Made by a program: the position numbers and the translations under genes. A DNA stretch of 64,000 nucleotides. Source: Brachyhypopomus gauderio. Lineage: Eukaryota > Chordata > Actinopteri > Gymnotiformes > Hypopomidae. Location of the stretch: NCBI RefSeq assembly GCF_052324685.1, contig NC_135223.1, positions 22,178,869 through 22,242,868 on the forward strand, written 5' to 3'. The notes beneath the pieces are model-generated. The model was given only the letters and a program-made list of their open reading frames with translations. It did not search any database and had not been told where the DNA came from. Positions within the stretch are counted from its first letter, which is position 1; each line of letters opens with the position of its first letter. Positions 11,313 through 25,768 of this stretch are shown one piece after another.

Positions 11313-14300
11313 GCTTTGTATAAGAATAATTGCCAGATTTTTAAAAGTTGCATTCCGTCAAAAGCAAATTAGCATTTTTGTGCTTTTGTTAGAAAATGGC
11401 AGAAATGAGAAGGCATGTTAGGGTATTAATAGAATGCTCCAACTGAAACATTCACATTTCTTTCTCAATGCTTTGAATTCTCTGTGTTTCAGCCAGACTG
11501 TCGAAGACAGAAAGGGAGAGACACCGCAAGGAACACCTTCAACTTCCTTTCAGTTCTGTGAGGGAGTGGGCCAGGCAGAGCCAGGAAGTAGAAAAGAAAA
11601 CCCATGGACCTTGGAGGACTGTAAGAGTGCTACACTGTTTCTTCAGGAAGGCCCAGCCACTCCTGTACTTCTGGTTTACTCCATTCGTGATGGCATTCTG
11701 GGCCGAACCTCTCTACATGGCTGGCATATGTCCGCCTGTGCTCAAGGCTGATTTACTCCCCTGCAGAGTGCTGACATGTGGTGGGGTGTGTGGGGTGGAT
11801 GATCCAGGGCAGGCAGAGGGATTGGAGGACTGTCAGGGCTGGCTTATCTGGACTCATCCTGTATAAACCCAGCGCTCCCCTTTAGCACAAGAGAATGATT
11901 GCTTCAGCATTCCTTACAGCAGGACTCAGCAGCTGGATACACTGATGTGCGTTCATCACCAGAATGGGGTTTTTAAACAGAGATAAAGAGGATATTATGT
12001 TTAACGGCTGCATTATTGCTCTGTATGAAATGATACTAAAATCTTATGAGGAGACACCAGAGACAAGATCACACTTGTTCATAAGCAACACAAACCAAGT
12101 TGAAATGAGGTGCTAAAAGTTTAACAGGTGTATAAGTATTACATGGTCCTCAGTTAACATTGGTGGTATGTAAGGCAAAGAACTTGAGGTGTGCTTCATA
12201 TGAAAAAGAATTATCTAGCTGAAGGCATTAACAGGAAACTCTTTCAGATATACAATACCAGTGTTCTCAAGGGCTTGTGAGATATGGCACATTAAGGAAG
12301 ATTACAGACAAAGTACTTCAACTGATGGACACAAACGTACAAAGCCCATGCCATATTGTAACACATTGGACATTCAGTTCTTGGTGCAAGCAAGAACACA
12401 TGCTCCATCACCTCATTAATTGTTGCCCGTGCTGCAGTTGTAATTTCTCAAGACAACCACTAACCTGAAAACTGACCAGGATAATTGCATCTGCCCAACA
12501 ATAACCGCCAGCTTTTACTTTAGCTACAAGACTAGCGTAGAAGGTTACCTAACACCACTGAATAATGGTAATCTGTACAAGAGTGCCATATGCTGAAACA
12601 GCACTCAGGGGGCTGAGACTTAGGGAGTTCACTGCTACATTCGATCAGGAACACGTGAGAATTACACAGTGTAAACACATGCTCTACAGAGCTCACATGG
12701 TTCACCCCAAAAGGCTCAGAAATTTCAGCTCAAGTGAAAATAATGTGGGAGTTATGGAAAACTGTGCTCCACCACCAGTTGCTATGTTGAAATATTCCTG
12801 GCTCTTTAGACCACACATGCGTATTAGAACATTCACACCAAAAGAAGACATCACGCCAATGACGTATAGCTCAATAATGAAATATCTGCCAACCGGTCTC
12901 TTAATCTCTAGTGAAGCCTGCTCACCATTTGAAGGCCTTGAGTGAAACTACATATACAGACGGCTCCTTGATAGGTATGGTATAGGTATGTTACAGTGGA
13001 ATTCAGCTGTACACTGCAACATAAATGCTCTAAATGTTCTAAATATACTCACCAACATCTGTTATACTATAAGGAGGTTGAGCAGGTTCAGGGTGCCATG
13101 CTGCTTTCTTCTCTGATGCTATTGCATGGCCGTTGGTGAGTTCATGAAGGGAACCCATGCAGAAGGAAAGGTCTGTTTGGTATTAGGTGGGAGGGCTTCA
13201 AACAGGAAATGGCTCAAGGGGACTGATGCGGTCCCGCCATGGTCTGAACCGCTCCTGAAGCTCCAGGACTGGACCAGTAAAAGGCCTCTTGTGTTCTTCC
13301 CTTCACTGCGGGAGTGTGAAGAGGACTGGGAGGGCTGAGGGGTACTGGGATTACACAAACACTTCGATACTCTGCCAGGCAAGCATAGCCCACACCCCCA
13401 CCCCCCACACACTTCTGGATGCAAGGCACCAGCCAAATTTTGCAGTTTCTGAAAAGCCATGGCAAGCTGCTTTTTAAACTTCCTGATTATTTATACAGTG
13501 TTCAAGAATCTGACAAGCACTCATCAAAAGTCCTTTCTTTGTGGAGGGTATAAAGATTAAAGTTCAAATGTTAGCAAAGTTTCTTGAAGGCTAGCTGTTT
13601 ACAAGAAGTATTACTTGCAAAATAGATGACGTCACTGAGAATTGCTAAATGCCTGCACCTAAATTAATGACATAGACTGTTTAATCTATTTAGACCAAAG
13701 CGAAAGAGGATTTTATCACAAACTACTTTAAGCAGCAGATAAGGAACTGCTCCCCTATGACTTCTTAAATGGTAGTTGTGCTGTTGTAAGATGTTTTAAT
13801 GAGGCAGCACATTGGTACGGAGATAAAAAAAAACCCACCACTGGGACTGGGACTCCCAGAATGCAACTTCTAAAAGCATCAACAGAATGACATGGCGAAG
13901 CTCCAGCCTGGTCTTTGGGTGTGGGCATTTCAGTCACGAACGGAGTGTAAGTTATCCTGTCCCATTTCAGTCATGGTTCAGGCTGGTATGCTGCAGAGGT
14001 TTTGCAGCTGCCGTTCCCTCCTGAGATGTGCCGGGGCTGTCATTAGCAGCCTGTAATGGAGGCTGTTGTCAGAAGCTCACAAGGCTAAAACAGTAATCAG
14101 ACCAGCTGAAAGAGAAGTTCCAAATGCTCTGTGAGGTAATTGCAGGCTTTGGTATGAAAGGGTAACAAAGCGCTTCACTGCTGTCCGGTGCAGCAACCAT
14201 GTTTTAAAACAATTTGATGATGGGTGACAATTACTTTTGAAAATTCATTAAAGTAAAACCCCTTCTTTGTGAAACTTTCCTTATAATATATACTTTTATA

Positions 14301-17062
14301 CTTTTAAAAATTATTTTTCATTATAAAACATTAAAACACGCTTCTGGAAATGTTTGCATAGCAATTCTCTTTTTTTCCCCAAGAAATATTTAACATGTCA
14401 TGGGAAACTTCATATCTTTCTACGTTTCATCAATGATGAATGTTGATAGTTTCATATTGGTCGTCTCAAAAACATAAAGAACAAACTGTGCCTCTACCAG
14501 CCGGTCACATGAGCCTGGCGTCAGGGAGCCTGGTGCTCCTCTTCCCTCCTGAGGTTGCAGATGTTTGCCTGAGGATGGGCTGAGAGTTTAATGCCTGATG
14601 ATACTCATGATGGTTCAGTTCAGAAATACATTTGTGTCCAACTACTTTTCAAATGTGACACTTTGACTGACCCTTTAATAGGAACTTAAATAAAATCATG
14701 AATTGTTTAGTAAAACATAAAAGATGGCAAAAGGTATTGATGTAACTTTGAAGCCAGATGTACAAATAATTAATTAGAGGTCATTTTAACATGTGCTGTC
14801 CTGCACATCATTGGTACTGCAAATGTAGATACAGGTCTGTGTTGTGTGATCCCTCCACAACTATGCTGCAAAATAAGAAATACACTACTTAAAATGGGAT
14901 CTGCGGGTATAATTCTCACTTTAGAAAAATAAAGCTATCTTAGAAACCTTTTTGGAAAACCATCTTCATTTGATCTCCATAGTCTGCAGGATCTCACAAA
15001 CCTTTGGCAAGCCCTGAACTCAAGATTATGTGTAATACTTGTGCTTCATACTCTGAACATACTACCACCTTTTTGCTACTGGCAACATTTTTGGTACTAG
15101 ATAGATACTAATTTCATCTAGAGAGGAAGCATTGTTTTTCAGGTGAATAAAACTATATAGTAGTAGGAGCAAATTCTATATTATCAAACAATCAAAGCAA
15201 AATAGCAAATGAGATGGTGAGATTAGAGAGAGAGTGAGGTTTTGAGAGAGGGTGAAGTTGAGTTAGTGAATACAGTAACATACTGTAGAAACATCTCAGG
15301 ACTTCCCTGTTTGTTCCTGTCAATGACTGTCCCTCTTGTGCCTGTAAATAGTTCCTATGCAGACCGCGGGGCTACAATGGGTTGAAGTCATCTTTGAAAT
15401 GACCTGTCTAACACACTATGCTGTGAGCCCTGGCAGAGAAGAGAACTGTGATTCACCCCATCCGTGCGTGTTACTATAGCTGGAAGTCGCCTCGAGACAG
15501 AAAGCTCAGCCTTTCTGTGGCTGCCTTGTAGTGTTCTGAACTGTAATTTGGCTAACACATAAACACACTGGTCTGCCAGCAGGAAACCAGTCCATGCATG
15601 TTTAAAAATTCCCAGTTATTCCTGGTCTTCAAAAAAAAAAAAAAAAAACAAAGGAGATGATTTCCACCCGTGTTAATTCACTCCCCTCCACTACGTTCTG
15701 ATGGCTGTAAGAGTTGATTAACCTCTTGTACAGGCCACTGTCCACATCCATCATAAGGACTTGGGTATTAGTTTGTTTAAAACATTCAGTCCTCCAGCTT
15801 TGGAGCTTAACATCCGGATAATTTGTTTATCAGACAATGATAGAAAATCAAGGGCCATTTAATCCTGGCACGGCAAACGTCAACAAGTTCTTCCTCTTCG
15901 TTGACTTGACAGACGGGGGTGAACAGTTTAATAAAAAGCCAGGAATGTCTCCAAAATGGGACCAAATAGCAGCATAGCGGTTATGGCTGATGCTTCTTCA
16001 ATTGACTGCATGGAAAACCATAAATAACTGGCATCATGGACAGTTGACAATGGGTGAGGTGAACTCACAGATGTCTGCACATCCTGATGTCTTTCATAAA
16101 TCTCCATTGGCTCACTAATGTTGCCCACATGACTAGACCTGCCAATCAGACGGCTTATTCCCTCTTATTCGACCCTAATCTCCTTATTCGCTGAACTGCT
16201 TCCTGATTCCTCTCTCTTCCCCAAGGACGGTGAGCCTCACTATATTCTTCTCTTTAAAAACATACAATCTTTCCTCAAGGCCCTATATACACAGTATAAA
16301 TAAAGAGATAGGCCTACCAGCTTTCTCCCTGCACATAATGAAATCCACAGATGGTGACTAAAGTTGCAGGCCTCTCTCTCCATTACTGTGAGCTCATTTC
16401 AGCTGCCATAGTACCGTATGAGTGAGTGGTGTATGAAGGAGAAGAATAAACCATCACATACCACCAGCGTATGATATAGATAAAGAATGTATCTGTATTC
16501 TATACCACCTTGCATCGTCTTGAAATACTAATACTATAAGAAGCAACCAAAATCTAACAAGATTTAAAGAGCTTTGTAAATATTTTAAATGTTGTCTTGC
16601 CATTCATTCATTCATACTCATTCAATCATATGGCTTCTCTTACGATATAATTATCAGTCATTATCCTTTTTCAACCTGACTTCATTATCAGTTAATAAAT
16701 GGGAAAATAATTTTTGTATTTAGAGTGAGGCCATATGAAGTGTCATGATATGACTGTTACCCTCCCTTAACCTCTAATGGACACCCCCTGCCTCCTTAAT
16801 TGACTGGCCTCTCTGCACTAGCAAAAGTACATCAGAGACAAAACACTGAAACTCAATGTTCCAGATAAAGTGCTTTCAAATGCAAGTACTTTCAGAATTG
16901 ACCACAGTGTACAGCCTTACGCTACCTTAAACATTATAGGAGGAGCGTCTGTGCAGATTTATCTCACTTGTCTGTGGTGAGATAGTGGTGAGAGCAGTGG
17001 CTGTAAGGTCTATGATTAAGATAATAACAGGGGCACATAAGTATGCTGTTGATTGGTGGGTT

Positions 17063-17078
17063 GGGGGGGGGGGGGGGG
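17063..17078. repeat. Poly(G) tract, 16 nt
   Basis: Uninterrupted G homopolymer in intergenic sequence. Confidence 0.9.
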
Positions 17079-18012
17079 TCCAGTAAGGCTAGCAGCTTTA
17101 CTGCATCACGGTACCAGGTGAGACCCACCCTTCCCCCTAGAGGGTCCAAACAAGTTAGGACGCAGTGCACTCTTGCATGCACACGTGCGGCTATGAGCAC
17201 CTGGAGTACTTCTGCGTCGAGCTGATGCCCTGACCTCACTCATCACGCTGTCTGGGGCCTGGCCCCCTCCCTGTTGACTCAGTATGCATTATAACCAACA
17301 CCCTGCTGGAAGTTCACCCACTGCCTCCTGTTCGCCGGTCCGTTGGGTTGTGGATGGCGTCCCTCGGGTCCCTCTTAATTAAAAACTTGCAGCACTGAAG
17401 AACTTGAGATCTTTGCCCAAAGCCCCTTTATAATGCTTGGCCCATGTCTGCAGTCAGCTGGGAAGCCCAGTGACCAGCTAATGAGCGACTAAGTAACTGC
17501 TCCTCGGACATGCCTGGATGAATCTATGTTCTGTTCAGCATCATTTGCACATTGACCTTTGACACAAGTCTTAAAGGGAACAGGGAACTGGCATTAAGAA
17601 CTGAATGCAAGTTCCACGAGCTTAACCTTTTCAAAGTTTTCCACAAAATGCAGATGGAAACTGCATTCAAACAAGAGATAAGTGGCAAAGGTCAAAGATC
17701 ATTCAGGGTAACAGTTCAGGGGAAGGTTTCAGGGCCTACTTTACACATGTAAGTGTTGCCTAATGACACATGCCTTGCAAGCTTGCGAAAACCTCAAAGT
17801 TTGAGTAAGTGGTATTTTTGAACTAAAAAAGACTAGGTAATTTGGTTAATTGCACAGAGTCAGTGATTACAGCTGTCACAGATGAAACTCCTTCTCATGA
17901 TTATTCTAGGGTGAAAAATCCCTCAAAAGGGCGATTTCTCATTTTTTGTGAGTAAAAAATGTGCCATCTGTTCTTAACCCTGTCATGCATGCAAAAGCTG
18001 CACGCATATGTA

Positions 18013-18540
18013 AATTGACAGTAAAACTACCCACATATATATATTGACAGTAAAACTACACACACGTGTATATTGACAGTAAAACTACACACATGTGTAT
18101 ATTGATAGTAAACTACACACACGTGTATATTGACAGTAAAACTACACACATGTGTATATTGACAGTGAAACTACACACACGTGTATATTGACAGTAAAAC
18201 TACACACACGTGTATATTGACAGTGAAACTACACACACGTGTATATTGACAGTAAAACTACACACACGTGTATATTGACAGTAAACTACACACACGTGTA
18301 TATTGACAGTAAAACTACACACACGTGTATATTGACAGTAAACCACACACACGTGTATATTGACAGTGAAACTACACACACGTGTATATTGACAGTGAAA
18401 CTACACACACGTGTATATTGACAGTAAAACTACACACACGTGTATATTGACAGTGAAACTACACACACGTGTATATTGACAGTAAAACTACACACACGTG
18501 TATATTGACAGTAAACTACACACACGTGTATATTGACAGT
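18013..18540. repeat. 28/29-bp minisatellite with one E-box per unit
   Basis: About 18 head-to-tail copies of a unit containing CACACGTGTATATTGACAG followed by TAAAACTA or TGAAACTA. Unit length alternates between 28 and 29 bp through loss of an A. About fifteen copies keep the palindrome CACGTG; a few at the left edge have CATGTG or ATATAT instead, as expected for decayed boundary units. The copies are contiguous with no spacers. Confidence 0.97.
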
Positions 18541-21312
18541 ACCCGCAGTGCTTGCTCAGTTTTCCTCCATTACTCACTGTCCTGAGTAAGTGAAAACACA
18601 ATCATCGCTATTCCAGCTAATGCACCTTCTCAGAAATTAGATTCCTCAGACTCTTTGTCTCTATATAGGGATTATTTTGTATTGGTGTGGTCCAAGTAAT
18701 TTTAAGTTTGACAGTTAAAGTGTTCAGACAGTTATCTATTAATAGTTTGCCACAATTAACAGCATGGAAAGACCAATGAGACAATTGCAGTGAAAATGAA
18801 ATCTTCCACTTCTTGAACATCTTGCTATAGGAATGTTTCTTCCCCCGTACAGCAAATCATTGCTGAAATGTTTATTTTACATCAGAGATATAAACTATTT
18901 TAGAATGTTGGAATGGGACTGCATTGGCAAGCAATTTATAGCATCCTGGAATTCTGAAATACAGCTCCCTAGAAATCAGTGTGCCTGTTTCTCTTGTAAT
19001 CTGCATTTGCTGTGTAAGGCTGTTTATATTACTGCCTTGGTGCTGCAACGTAAACTCCAGAATACTATAAATTCCCAGCACTGGGGGACCTCTTTGAGGG
19101 GTTTGGGGTCATTGGCTTCCTTGTGTGCTTATGTACAGGCCTAAAACTGATGTTTGGATGGGACCTTACAATACTTCTAACAGCACTACTAAAACACCAT
19201 CTACTTGAATAAGCCATTGTAATCATATGGTTTAAAGTTTGTTTAGACAAACTTTATCATTGCAGGCATCTTGAATTTCCTTAGCCAGCTCTACGTATGG
19301 GCCCAAAACCAGCAACTGGGAGTTTGGCAGCACTGGCAAATTGGTGGGATGTGCAGATTCAGACCTGTACTATGGCTGGGCGCTGCGCTCGATGACCCAT
19401 CAAACTTGACGGACTGCAACAAAACGCTCTCGCAATAGGTTCAAGCCAAAGAAAGGTGCCAGTAGAAGTCGATGGGTCACACTGGTGCAGGCACTGATGC
19501 TCCAGGAGCCGTGGGGACGGACCCTCCTCACACTCCTCGTTCCTGCCATGCAGCGGAGGACAGGAGCATGGGACCGTCCACTCCTCCGACATGCCCGTCC
19601 CGAGCGCACGCTTCCATTCACACTGTCCAGGATGGTGAGTGTGTCTTGGTGCACTGTTGGCAATGAGGAGCAATGAGGTAGCTTAAGGGGTAAATGCATG
19701 TGAAAGTGTGAGAAGATTCAGACGCATCACTGCAGGACTGCTAACAGGAGCAGGGCACAAGCGTGCCTCAGCCAGCTGGAACCCAGACGAAACACATCTC
19801 ACGCATGACTGATCCTTCAGCTTAGTGGCCCAGTGTAGCTCACTGCCATGTTTCTCCAACAGTCATGACATACGCATAGTTCTGAAGTGCCCCACTGGGA
19901 AATGCAATTCTATAGGCAAACTGGTGTTTCAGGCTGCTCAGTGTGTGAGAAGATCATAGCAATAATTTACGTTGTGTTGTCTGAATGTGCAATTTTGAAG
20001 AAATGTTTAGCATTATATAATAAAACTGCACAGTGTGTACTGTCCTAATAAGATAAACAAAAACTGGAAGATTAAAAATAAACATGCAAATGACAGCTGG
20101 GTGTGCGTTAAGAGAGGAAGTGTAAACACAGCTGATGCTTTGTCAAAGAGAGAAAGGCAGGGAAAATGTCCCGCCACCTGCTAAAGCTTCATCCATCCGG
20201 GCAGAACTCCAGCTGTGGAGTGGAACTCTCTTCACATCAACAGAGCAAAGCGATATCACAGTCCTGTCCAGTTTATGTAATGTAGAGACACAGAGAGACA
20301 GAAAAAAAGAAACTGTTCATCACACAATTAAAGCAAAGCTTTACTTACCAAGTTAGAATAATTTCTGCACTTATAATCAGTGTGTGCAGCAAAACTGAAA
20401 TTCACTTAAACCCCTTTTGGTCTTTTAAATGTGTCTGTAAGATTTTGTGTAGTCTCAGTCTCCAGATCTCCAGATCTCCTTGTGAAACCTTCTGTGGGAG
20501 GCTGAAGGCCGAGTGAAGGTGGCAGTTGCAGGACTCCAGCCTTCACTGGGCCCAGTGGACTCTTTCACCGCGGAGCTGATCTCAACGGTCCTGGGCCTGT
20601 GCCTTCACGTGGGCTGGAGTAAAGAGGCTCTGTGTGTGCTGGTTTAAACAGAACAGAAGCTCCTCTCTGTGTCTTCACGGCTCATTATACACCTCCAGGC
20701 TTTTTCAGCCCGGCAGAAAACTACAGCTCAGTCCTAGTGCCAAGGCACCAAAGCATTTCAGCAGATGGCACAGTTACATTATTATTGTTCTGGCCAGTTT
20801 CATGGGTTGCTGCTTTTCTTACAGACTCATTTGACGTGAAGCATTTCTTTCCCCCCCCCACAGGAGTGTAACACAAGTAGCCTCTCCTGGTGTTTTTCTT
20901 CTTTGAGCTTTGACAAATTCACTCCAGCTTATCCATAATTCAGAAATGCATATTTCATACTGATGTTTCAGCTCCCATTCCACTAAGGTCTTGGCTGGCC
21001 TTGTCCATATAAAACATCACAAAAATAACTAGCTGTCCAAAAAACACTCCTTTTTTGGTAGCTGAATTTAATTAGGACATGAAGAGTTGGTACAAAGTAA
21101 ATATTATGGAATTCAGACAAATAATGTACAATTGTTATTTTAGACTTCTTAATTTAAACAGTCTGCAACACTTCCAGAAATAATCTAAACTATCTGCAGT
21201 AACTCAGTAAATGGGTGAAAGTCCTCTTTTAGATTTAGTCACATCTATTTCAAAAACAATATAATAAAACTTTCTATGTTTCTTGCTTTCTCTTTCTCTA
21301 TCACGTACACAG

Positions 21313-21313
<1 letters not shown>

Positions 21314-21352
<39 letters not shown>
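21314..21352. repeat. (CA)n microsatellite
   Basis: Uninterrupted CA dinucleotides in intergenic AT-rich sequence. Confidence 0.95.
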
Positions 21353-21353
<1 letters not shown>

Positions 21354-22291
21354 ACATTTACACATTCACAATTTTACCACTAATGCAGTGTGATTAAACA
21401 TATCCCTTTACAGTCTCCAATCTCACTTTCATGAATAAGTCATAGTCTTATGATAGAGGTTTCATGGACTCAGCTACCTTTAAACTCCAAGTTCTTGTTT
21501 CTCTGGGCAAAGTCTGTTGGCGTACTGCCCAGCTGTATTTACTTTACAGAATACAAATACTCAACTATGAAAAATATGTCTGTATTAAAACAAGTGAAGT
21601 ATCAGCTTGTGTTTCCCTCAGTGGCAAATGTACTATGTATTCAGTACTTAGGATTCAGTACTTAGTGCACTGAGAAGCAGTGTGGTGCCCCTGGGCCCAA
21701 GACATCATTTCAAAGGCATCTGCTATGGGCCAGATTGTGATTAAGATGACTCCAGAGAGATGGCCTTAATCACAAAACACTATAACTCAGGCGGAACAGG
21801 CACAAACTTCCCCTCTTGTTATGGTTACCAACACTTCATCATAGAACTTTAGGCTCTATTTGGTGTAATTTCAGTGAATAACCAAACCATTGTCTAATGT
21901 CCCTAAAGTACATGATATAATTTAATAGATGTGTGTAATAGTTGGCAAGCACAGTTGATTTCCCAATGATCAAATGCGTAAATCCAGGCATGAGAGCATG
22001 AGATGAGTTAATGGCGATGATGAGGCTTCGAGAGGTGTTTCACAGCCTGTAGTACAGCGTGTGAGGGTGAAATGAACAGCAGACATTCACCCATTCTTAC
22101 AATCCACACCTCTGGCACTTAATGATCTCTATACAAATGAACCCAACAGGAGCCCTGCTTCACCAATCTATCACTTCATCTAAAACTGAGTCATTTGGAT
22201 CGGTCCATTTATAAAAAAGAGAGAATGAGATGATCCCATTGGAGATGATGAGCAGAGTGAACCGGGGCATCGTTCTCTCCATCACTCTGTT

Positions 22292-22308
22292 GGGGGGGGG
22301 GGGGGGGG
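22292..22308. repeat. Poly(G) tract, 17 nt
   Basis: Uninterrupted G homopolymer in intergenic sequence. Confidence 0.9.
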
Positions 22309-23561
22309 CGGTGAAGTCGTTTTAACCCCATGCCCTGCTGCAGGGCGGTTGCGGTTCTGTGTTCCAGGCCACTGGAATGCCCACAGAGACTCTTATAGAC
22401 TTGGGCTTAGCCAAGGACAACCGGTCACCCCCGGCCAAAGCTCACTGTAACAAAAGGGGCAACAAGCAAGCCCACTGGCACTCCACCCAGGCTTAATGGT
22501 GGCGGAGCTGGGATAGAGAGACAATTACATGCAGCAAGTCCGTCCGTCACCCCACCACGTCCTGCCGAGCCTGCACAGGGCCCGCGCGCTCTTAGTGTAA
22601 CCCACACAACACCATAATGAAGACGTTGCTCTTCTGTGCTCTGTGTGGGGAGACATAAAAAATAGCGACCACAGTCCAATGCTTCACAGGCTGTAATTCT
22701 CTGCTAGACTGGAATAAACCAGGAGCTTCCTCTCTTCTTTCCTTGATCCCTTTTGCTCTATTTTCACTCTTTCTCTGTCGTTTTGACACTTCTGTCTCTC
22801 TCTGAGAGCGGACAGGTCCGGGACCTGTAAGGAAGCGGAAGTGTCACACGGCAAGCTTCATTTAACTGATCAACGTAGCCATTAGGTACATTTCTTACTG
22901 ATCACAGTAAGATCACAGCTTTTGTCATAAACCCTTGAGGTATTTTAGTTGAGTAGACTGAGTTGCATAGACACATTTACATACTTAAATCACACACATT
23001 ATCTCACTGTGCCAGTACTGTGATGGCCTCACAATGATACCAAGAGGACCTTTGGCCCTTTCATTAAAAAAGTTGTTTACTTTCATCAGTTGGGGAGGCG
23101 GAGGAGGGAAACAGTTCAAAGATTCTGTGAGTGCAAACATGATGAAACACATTCTAAAATTCTAAGTAGTTTAATCAGCATTAATAATATACACATGTGC
23201 CCTTTAAGTAAACCTTGACAGGGTGCCTTGGGTTCTGTATATCAGAAGCATTTAACTAGAATTCTGGTTTTAGCTTCTGTTCATCGACTTACACAAATAC
23301 AGCGACCTCAGTATTGCAACCATGTTCCCAGACTCTCTCCCCTTTATAACAGCAAACCTCTGTTTCAACTACCATTCCTGAAAAATTCTTGACACTCAGT
23401 GTGCCCCGGTCATCTAAATCCAAACACCCTTCATGATATCAGACATTAAAACATCATTCCACTTGAATGCCATTGTCTGTACTCCATTTGAAGTGTTATT
23501 TTGTTCAGCCTCCTTCTGGGTGTGGAGTGATGGCAGCTGGGGGAGGGCAGGCTTGCTCAGG

Positions 23562-23768
<207 letters not shown>

Positions 23769-24106
23769 AAGCACAAACGTTGCTCTCAATCCTTGGCATC
23801 TGTTGTCTCTGGCTGCTGTGTACCTTTTGGGATTAAATGAATTTCTGTGCACGAATGAGTGAATGTAATGAGAAGAAGTTAACCTTTATGAAGTTGAAAT
23901 AAGTAAAGATTTATGTCTCTAAATTCCTAACACCTTGATTTTCAGAACTAATCCATTTTTTTCTGGCAAGGTCATGCTATGTTTAAAGTCATTCCTAGTT
24001 TGAATGCTAAATAATACAAAAGCTTTCGTTCATATTATTGCAGCATCAGCAAAGAACCACCAATGAATGCTGTTTCTCCCCTCTGATCTCATGGAGGAAA
24101 TAGGAG

Positions 24107-24108
<2 letters not shown>

Positions 24109-24182
<74 letters not shown>
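24109..24182. repeat. (CA)n microsatellite
   Basis: About 36 CA repeats, ending 150 bp left of the 48-bp minisatellite. Confidence 0.95.
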
Positions 24183-24183
<1 letters not shown>

Positions 24184-24332
24184 ACAAAGACAGTAAACAT
24201 CATCTAAACATGTTAAGCCAATTAGTGGCGTTGTCTAACCCTGGCAGTGCACCCAAACATGAGCTGTGGGGGCATCCTGAGCCCAACAACAGGACAGTGG
24301 GAGTGACCCTGAGAGGCCCAGCAGCACCAGAG

Positions 24333-25157
24333 CACCAGGGGCAGGTGATGGTGGACCAGTACCATGATCACTGTGTCCAGCACCAGGGACAGATAGTGGT
24401 GGGTCAGTACCGTCATCACTGTGTCCAGGACCAGGGGCAGGTGATGGTGGACCAGTACCGTCATCACTGTGTCCAGCACCAGGGGCAGGTGATGGTGGAC
24501 CAGTACCATGATCAGTGTGTCCAGCACCAGGGACAGATAGTGGTGGGTCAGTACCGTCATCACTGTGTCCAGGACCAGGGGCAGGTGATGGTGGACCAGT
24601 ACCGTGATCACTGTGTCTAGCACCAGGGGCAGGTGATGGTGGACCAGTACCATGATCAGTGTGTCCAGCACCAGGGACAGATAGTGGTGGGTCAGTACCG
24701 TCATCACTGTGTCCAGGACCAGGGGCAGGTGATGGTGGACCAGTACCATGATCACTGTGTCCAGCACCAGGGACAGATAGTGGTGGGTCAGTACCGTCAT
24801 CACTGTGTCCAGGACCAGGGGCAGGTGATGGTGGACCAGTACCGTCATCACTGTGTCCAGCACCAGGGGCAGGTGATGGTGGACCAGTACCATGATCAGT
24901 GTGTCCAGCACCAGGGACAGATAGTGGTGGGTCAGTACCGTCATCACTGTGTCCAGGACCAGGGGCAGGTGATGGTGGACCAGTACCGTGATCACTGTGT
25001 CTAGCACCAGGGGCAGGTGATGGTGGACCAGTACCATGATCAGTGTGTCCAGCACCAGGGACAGATAGTGGTGGGTCAGTACCGTCATCACTGTGTCCAG
25101 GACCAGGGGCAGGTGATGGTGGGCCAATATTGTCATCATCACTGTGTCCAGCACCAG
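24333..25157. repeat. 48-bp minisatellite with 384-bp higher-order repeat
   Basis: About 17 copies of a 48-bp unit. Starts are evenly spaced, for example at 24342, 24390 and 24438. Units fall into subtypes such as CAGGTGATGGTGGACCAGTA and CAGATAGTGGTGGGTCAGTA. The rare variant GTGTCTAGCACC recurs at about 24614 and 24998, exactly eight units apart, so octamers have been duplicated as blocks. Because 48 is a multiple of 3, frames on both strands stay open, giving 16-residue periodic ORFs of up to 344 codons on the minus strand (24235-25269). I read these as consequences of unit length, not as a gene: there is no flanking splice or start context and no family match. Confidence 0.95.
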
Positions 25158-25750
25158 TGCTGCTCAATCTCTTCACTTTCAGCAGCGATTTGCCACTATC
25201 AGCAAAGATAAAACCACACACTGCAATTTGTCTGTGTAATCTTAAAGGCAGACAAACAACACAGATCAACCATTTAAAAGAACATTTTAATATTCATTTT
25301 GAAGTACATATTGTCTGTGGAGGGTCGTGGCATTGTGGGAGTCTTCACTGTCTCCCTCTTCACTCTCCGCCTCAGCCACAGTACATGGCAAATGCCACAG
25401 CAGACAAATCATGTTATTGATTTGAGACTATTCACATTTCAGATAAGTGGATAATAATCTTAGGCGGTTTCTGGGGCTCTGGGATTTGATTCAAGTCAAA
25501 AATATTGAGGTTGCAAATGAATTAGAAGAGATGGACTGCTTACATTGTGCAGCTGAGCTGCTAATTGGCTAGTCTCATTAGTGTTTTAATGGGATATACA
25601 AACACTTCACCGGTCTCCTCTTGTAGGCATTACAATAATCCTCCCTACGCAGTGTGCCAGACAGTTTTTCATCAAAGTATCCATAATTAAAATTTGAATC
25701 ATAGTTTCTTCTTTTCAAAATTCAAATGACAAAAAGCAAGATAACAAGAT

Positions 25751-25768
25751 GGGGGGGGGGGGGGGGGG
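25751..25768. repeat. Poly(G) tract, 18 nt
   Basis: Uninterrupted G homopolymer in intergenic sequence. Confidence 0.9.

Noticed and set aside
11434-11866. Two overlapping plus-strand ORFs of about 100 codons with a CTGTGTTTCAG upstream
   Set aside because: No recognisable domain, no partner exons, and frames overlap; treated as non-coding.
18013-18540. CRISPR-like array of regular direct repeats
   Set aside because: Units are contiguous with no unique spacers, in a vertebrate genome; it is an ordinary minisatellite.
24222-25269. 310- and 344-codon minus-strand ORFs with 16-residue periodicity
   Set aside because: They are produced by a 48-bp tandem repeat (a multiple of 3) and several frames on both strands are equally open. 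No family match, splice context or unique N- or C-terminus.
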